A DNA stretch of 7,847 nt from assembly GCA_947460165.1 (NCBI GenBank), contig CANHKH010000150.1, positions 1-7,847 on the forward strand, in the 5' to 3' direction. Shown here piece by piece: positions 4,463-7,847 of this stretch (position 1 is the stretch's first letter; each line of letters opens with the position of its first letter). The DNA comes from Comamonadaceae bacterium (lineage in GTDB: Bacteria > Pseudomonadota > Gammaproteobacteria > Burkholderiales > Burkholderiaceae_C). The notes under the pieces were generated by a model that was not told the origin of the DNA, made no database searches, and saw only the letters and a program-made list of their open reading frames with translations. The position numbers and the translations under genes are program-made.

Positions 4463-7396
4463 ATGCACACCGCCACACACGCACCCGCTGCCATGCCCGG
4501 CAGCCACGCACTCAGTGCAACCGCTGACAGCAGCCAGAGCAGCCCTTACGCGCACTACCAAATCATCCGCCGCAACGGTGCGGTGGTGCCTTTCGAGCCC
4601 AACAAAGTGGCCGTGGCCATGATGAAGGCCTTCCTGGCCGTGCACGGCACCCAGGGCGCGGCCTCGGCCAGCGTGCGCGAGACCGTGGACCAGCTCACGC
4701 AAGCCGTGGTGCGCGCCCTGATGCGCTCGCGCCCAGGCGGCGGCACCTTTCACATTGAAGACGTGCAAGACCAGGTCGAGCTCGGCCTGATGCGTGGCGG
4801 TCACCACGAGATTGCCCGCGCCTACGTGCTCTACCGCGAAAAGCGCACCCAAGAGCGCGCCCGCCAAACCAGCGCCCAAGCACCAGTGGCCGCCCCCTCC
4901 ATGTTCGTGACCGACCGGGGACAGCGTGTGCCGTTGGACCTGCACAACCTGCAGCGCCTGATCAATGTGTCCTGCGAAGGCCTGAACGCCGACGTCAAGC
5001 CCGACCCCATCGTGGCCGAGACCATGCGCAACCTCTACGACGGTGTGCCGATTGACGAGGTCTACAAAGCCGCCATCATGGCGTCACGCACGCTCATCGA
5101 GAAAGAGCCCGACTACACCTACGCCACCTCGCGCCTGTTGATGCACACCATACGCCGCGAAGTGCTGGGCGAAGAGGTGGCGCACGACCAAATGGGTGAG
5201 CGCTACGCCGAGTACTTTCCGCAGTTCATTGCCAAAGGCGTTGACAACGAGCTGCTCGACGAGCGCCTCAAGCAGTTTGACCTGGCCCGCCTGGGCGCCG
5301 CGCTCAAGCCCGAGCGCGACATGCAGTTTGACTACCTGGGCCTGCAAACCCTGTATGACCGCTATTTTTTACACGTGCGCAAAACCCGCATCGAGCTGCC
5401 GCAAGCCTTCTTCATGCGCGTGGCCATGGGCCTGTCGCTGGCCGAAATCGACCGCGAGGCCCGCGCCATCGAGTTCTATGAGCTGTTGTCGTCGTTTGAC
5501 TTCATGTCCAGCACGCCCACCCTCTTCAACAGCGGCACGCTGCGCCCTCAGCTGTCGAGCTGCTACCTGACCACCGTGCCCGATGACCTGGACGGCATTT
5601 ACGAGTCCATCAAAGAAAACGCCTTGCTGTCCAAGTTTGCCGGCGGCCTGGGCAACGACTGGACACGCGTGCGCGCCCTGGGCTCGCACATCAAGGGCAC
5701 CAATGGCGAATCCCAAGGGGTGGTGCCCTTCCTCAAGGTGGTCAACGACACGGCCGTGGCGGTCAACCAGGGCGGCAAGCGCAAAGGCGCGGTGTGCACC
5801 TACTTGGAGACCTGGCACCTGGACATTGAGGAGTTCCTGGAACTGCGTAAAAACACCGGCGACGACCGCCGCCGCACGCACGACATGAACACGGCCAACT
5901 GGATTCCCGACCTGTTCATGCGCCGCGTCATGGAAAAAGGCAGCTGGACCTTGTTCTCGCCTTCGAGCTGCCCAGACCTGCACGACCTGTGCGGCGAAGC
6001 TTTTGAAAAAGCCTACCTCGCTTACGAAGCCAAAGCCGAGCGCGGCGAGCTCAAGCCCAGCCGCAAGCTGGAAGCCATAGACATGTGGCGCAAGATGCTG
6101 TCCATGCTGTTTGAGACCGGCCACCCCTGGATCACCTTCAAAGACGCTTGCAACGTGCGCTCGCCCCAGCAGCATGTGGGCGTGGTGCACTCGTCCAACC
6201 TGTGCACCGAGATCACGCTCAACACCAGCGACAGCGAAACCGCTGTCTGCAACTTGGGCTCGGTCAATTTGGTGCAGCACTTGAAGGACGGCGCGAACGG
6301 CAAGGAGCTGGACCACGACAAGCTCAAGAAAACCGTTTGCACGGCCATGCGCATGCTGGACAACGTGATCGACATCAACTACTACGCGGTCAAAAAAGCA
6401 CGCGACTCCAACCTGCGCCACCGCCCAGTGGGCCTGGGTCTGATGGCTTTCCAGGACAGCCTCTACGAGATGCGCATTCCTTACTCCAGCCAGCAGGCCG
6501 TGGAGTTCGCCGACCAGTCCATGGAGGCCATTTGCTACTACGCCTACTGGGCGTCTACCGAGTTGGCCAAAGAGCGCGGCAAGTACTCCAGCTACAAGGG
6601 CTCGCTGTGGGACCGAGGCATCTTGCCGCTGGACACCCTGGACATGTTGGCCAAATCGCGCGGCGGCTACCTCGAAGTCGACCGCAGCGCCACCCTGGAC
6701 TGGGACGCCCTGCGCAACAAGATCGCCCAAGACGGCATGCGCAACTCCAACTGCGTGGCCATTGCGCCCACCGCCACCATCTCCAACATCATCGGCGTGG
6801 ACGCCTGCATCGAGCCTTGCTTTGGCAACCTCTCGGTCAAGTCCAACCTGTCGGGTGAGTTCACCGTGATCAACAGCTACTTGGTGCGCGACTTGAAGCG
6901 CCTGGGCCTGTGGGACGAAGTGATGGTGGTGGACCTCAAACACTTTGACGGCTCGCTGCGCCCCATTGACCGCGTGCCGCAAGAGATCAAAGCGCTGTAT
7001 GCCACGGCCTTTGAGGTCGAGCCGCAGTGGATTGTGGAAGCTGCCTCACGCCGTCAAAAGTGGATCGATCAGGCCCAGTCGCTCAACATCTACATGGCAG
7101 GCGCTTCCGGTAAAAAACTGGACGACACCTACAAGCTGGCTTGGCTGCGCGGTCTGAAGACCACCTACTACCTGCGCACCATGTCGGCCACCCATGTTGA
7201 GAAATCCACCGTGCAAGCGGGCAAGCTCAACTCAGTCTCGGCCATGGGACCTGGCAGCAGCGCCACGCTGAGCGCGCCTGCACCGAGTGCACTGCAAGCT
7301 GCAGCTGCTGCAGCCCAGGCACAGCTGAATGCCGCACCCGCCACCGACATCAAGTTCTGCGCCATCGATGACCCTGGCTGCGAAGCCTGCCAATAA
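4463..7396 (+). CDS. nrdA: NrdA, class I ribonucleoside-diphosphate reductase large (alpha) subunit
   Basis: This 977-residue protein is much longer than E. coli NrdA (761), because of an extra N-terminal ATP-cone. It reduces NDPs to dNDPs together with the beta subunit NrdB in the cytoplasm. Cone 1 (about residues 32-126) has IIRRNGAVVPFEPNKV with R36, R37 and K48 intact. Cone 2 (about 147-235, FVTDRGQRVPLDLHNL) aligns with the single E. coli cone but has Asn162 where the nucleotide-binding lysine is expected. Catalytic residues are C367 (LSSCYLT), N579, thiyl-radical C581 and E583 (SNLCTEI), redox partner C596 (AVCNLGS), PTATIS (769-774) and the radical-transfer pair Y902-Y903 (TTYYLR). After an Ala-rich linker (about 936-960) the tail ends in C973-x2-C976, the disulfide shuttle. 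The start is ATG 4463; Met11 (4493) is an alternative. Regulation is by two NrdR boxes. Six T followed by A (5365-5371) encodes Tyr-Phe-Leu with a TTA codon. Confidence 0.97.
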   Translation: MHTATHAPAAMPGSHALSATADSSQSSPYAHYQIIRRNGAVVPFEPNKVAVAMMKAFLAVHGTQGAASASVRETVDQLTQAVVRALMRSRPGGGTFHIEDVQDQVELGLMRGGHHEIARAYVLYREKRTQERARQTSAQAPVAAPSMFVTDRGQRVPLDLHNLQRLINVSCEGLNADVKPDPIVAETMRNLYDGVPIDEVYKAAIMASRTLIEKEPDYTYATSRLLMHTIRREVLGEEVAHDQMGERYAEYFPQFIAKGVDNELLDERLKQFDLARLGAALKPERDMQFDYLGLQTLYDRYFLHVRKTRIELPQAFFMRVAMGLSLAEIDREARAIEFYELLSSFDFMSSTPTLFNSGTLRPQLSSCYLTTVPDDLDGIYESIKENALLSKFAGGLGNDWTRVRALGSHIKGTNGESQGVVPFLKVVNDTAVAVNQGGKRKGAVCTYLETWHLDIEEFLELRKNTGDDRRRTHDMNTANWIPDLFMRRVMEKGSWTLFSPSSCPDLHDLCGEAFEKAYLAYEAKAERGELKPSRKLEAIDMWRKMLSMLFETGHPWITFKDACNVRSPQQHVGVVHSSNLCTEITLNTSDSETAVCNLGSVNLVQHLKDGANGKELDHDKLKKTVCTAMRMLDNVIDINYYAVKKARDSNLRHRPVGLGLMAFQDSLYEMRIPYSSQQAVEFADQSMEAICYYAYWASTELAKERGKYSSYKGSLWDRGILPLDTLDMLAKSRGGYLEVDRSATLDWDALRNKIAQDGMRNSNCVAIAPTATISNIIGVDACIEPCFGNLSVKSNLSGEFTVINSYLVRDLKRLGLWDEVMVVDLKHFDGSLRPIDRVPQEIKALYATAFEVEPQWIVEAASRRQKWIDQAQSLNIYMAGASGKKLDDTYKLAWLRGLKTTYYLRTMSATHVEKSTVQAGKLNSVSAMGPGSSATLSAPAPSALQAAAAAAQAQLNAAPATDIKFCAIDDPGCEACQ

Positions 7397-7457
7397 AACC
7401 AAGGAGTTCTTTGTCGGGTGTGGGTGATGCAGCTCCACACCTTGCCAGCCGTGCGGC

Positions 7458-7479
7458 GCATGCACCTCAACGTGCATGC
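7458..7479. other. perfect 8-bp hairpin in the nrdA-nrdB spacer
   Basis: GCATGCAC (7458-7465) pairs perfectly with GTGCATGC (7472-7479) around the loop CTCAAC. Eight bases later comes the 10-base palindrome TGCAATTGCA (7485-7494). No T-run directly follows, so this is not a clear terminator. It could slow ribosomes, protect the upstream message or set nrdA:nrdB stoichiometry. Confidence 0.5.
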
Positions 7480-7512
7480 TTCGATGCAATTGCACAACAA
7501 CTCTGGAGCACA

Positions 7513-7543
7513 GACAGAACGAAGTCTTTTCATTTTTTCTGTC
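7513..7543. other. long-loop inverted repeat before nrdB
   Basis: GACAGAA (7513-7519) pairs with TTCTGTC (7537-7543) around a 17-base loop that is T-rich. The right arm and the T-rich loop overlap the putative nrdB -35/-10 spacer, so the dyad could be an operator or a weak RNA stem. Confidence 0.3.
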
Positions 7544-7555
7544 GGCTTTCATAAT
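7527..7555 (+). promoter_or_regulatory. possible separate promoter for nrdB
   Basis: TTTTCA (7527-7532, 4 of 6) and CATAAT (7550-7555, 5 of 6) are 17 bases apart. Transcription would begin near 7562, leaving a short leader with GAGAA (7566-7570) six bases before ATG 7577. The region is A/T-rich compared with its surroundings, so chance matches are more likely here than elsewhere. Confidence 0.3.
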
Positions 7556-7576
7556 CCTTTAATTCGAGAAATCTAT

Positions 7577-7847
7577 ATGTTGTCCTGGGACGAAGAAGTC
7601 AAACCCTCTGTGCAAAATTTAGGCGGCGCATCCAGCCTCCGTGAAGTTCAGCCTCCTTCTTTTGCTGACATGCCCACACGCATGCTCAACGATGCGGCTT
7701 TGGTGCCCCTCACGCCGTCGGCACCTGCGGCCCAAGCCCTCACCACAGGTGGCGGCAAACGCATCAAAGCGGCCGACAAGCGCATCATCAATGGTCAGAC
7801 CGACGTCAACCAACTGGTGCCCTTCAAGTACAAATGGGCCTGGGAAA
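7577..7847 (+). CDS. nrdB: NrdB, class I ribonucleoside-diphosphate reductase small (beta) subunit (5' part only)
   Basis: The reading frame starts at ATG 7577 and runs off the window after 90 codons. The visible N-terminus begins MLSWDEEVKPS, passes through a variable Ala/Pro-containing stretch (about 30-58), then reaches INGQTDVNQLVPFKYKWAWE, a signature for the start of the conserved NrdB ferritin-like domain. The beta subunit holds the metal cofactor that makes the radical passed to NrdA; its ligand-bearing helices are downstream and unseen. GAGAA (7566-7570) is a moderate ribosome site six bases from the ATG. The frame is also open upstream into the spacer, so annotation pipelines may extend it to ATG 7427 or GTG 7418. 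I prefer 7577 because MLSWDEE looks like a natural family start and the spacer holds hairpins. It is expected to be co-regulated with nrdA, possibly with its own promoter as well. Confidence 0.92.
   Translation, partial: MLSWDEEVKPSVQNLGGASSLREVQPPSFADMPTRMLNDAALVPLTPSAPAAQALTTGGGKRIKAADKRIINGQTDVNQLVPFKYKWAWE

Larger units (their letters stand above)
7397..7576 (+). other. nrdA-nrdB spacer, open in the nrdB frame
   Basis: This 180-bp gap carries a consensus-like ribosome site, AAGGAG (7401-7406), only four bases after the nrdA stop region and not matched to the nrdB ATG at 7577. The frame shared by nrdA and nrdB has no stop from the codon after TAA 7394-7396 right into nrdB, with possible starts GTG 7418, GTG 7424 and ATG 7427. 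A second open frame from TTG 7411 ends at TAA 7552-7554 (47 codons). Neither peptide is recognisable. The region also holds a strong hairpin, a palindrome and a possible promoter, which favours a regulatory or untranslated role. Confidence 0.45.

Noticed and set aside
5369..6982. 537-codon open frame on the minus strand inside nrdA
   Set aside because: It is antisense to a strongly conserved gene. Its product is rich in His, Val, Gln and Ala with no family motif, as expected from the reverse of GC-rich codon usage.
7260..7340. CTGCAG-rich repetitive stretch near the nrdA 3' end
   Set aside because: It encodes the Ala-rich flexible linker before the C-terminal CxxC tail, which is expected to be low complexity in NrdA.
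7570..7585. possible third NrdR box over the nrdB start
   Set aside because: About 9 of 16 positions match, there is no partner box at the right spacing, and it runs across the start codon. A chance match is likely.

Overview
The window is GC-rich and almost entirely coding. It carries conserved housekeeping genes in an arrangement that suggests a betaproteobacterium of the Burkholderiales, most likely Comamonadaceae-like. That placement is inferred from gene content, protein flavour and codon bias, not from a marker search. I see no mobile element, CRISPR array, tRNA or rRNA, and no sign of recent transfer.

Layout: (1) 1-727, the 3' part of miaB (+), a tRNA methylthiotransferase. (2) 816-2192, ffh (-), the signal recognition particle GTPase, convergent with miaB. 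(3) 2254-3054, a ypjD/CcsA-type membrane protein (+), divergent from ffh across only 61 bp. (4) 3081-3341, a small membrane-anchored zinc-ribbon protein of the PP0621 type. Its end overlaps (5) ampD, 3334-3930, an anhydro-muropeptide amidase with a GTG start. (6) 3931-4462, a 532-bp noncoding stretch. It holds hairpins, then two NrdR boxes on a sigma70-type promoter, then a leader of about 240 nt. (7) 4463-7396, nrdA, a class I ribonucleotide reductase large subunit with two N-terminal ATP-cones. (8) A 180-bp gap with a strong hairpin and a possible internal promoter. (9) 7577-7847, the 5' end of nrdB, cut by the window edge.

Three functional blocks result. The miaB/ffh/ypjD region covers tRNA modification, membrane protein targeting and membrane/cytochrome assembly. 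The PP0621-ampD pair is translationally coupled and ends in cell-wall recycling. The nrdA-nrdB block makes deoxyribonucleotides, and the sequence shows a convincing NrdR repressor site over its promoter.

No wholly new system is evident. The most worthwhile points are the NrdR-box/promoter overlap, the long nrdA leader, the double ATP-cone in which the second cone looks degenerate, and the nrdA-nrdB gap. That gap is open in one frame from the nrdA stop into nrdB, yet also carries an RNA hairpin and an unassigned Shine-Dalgarno sequence.
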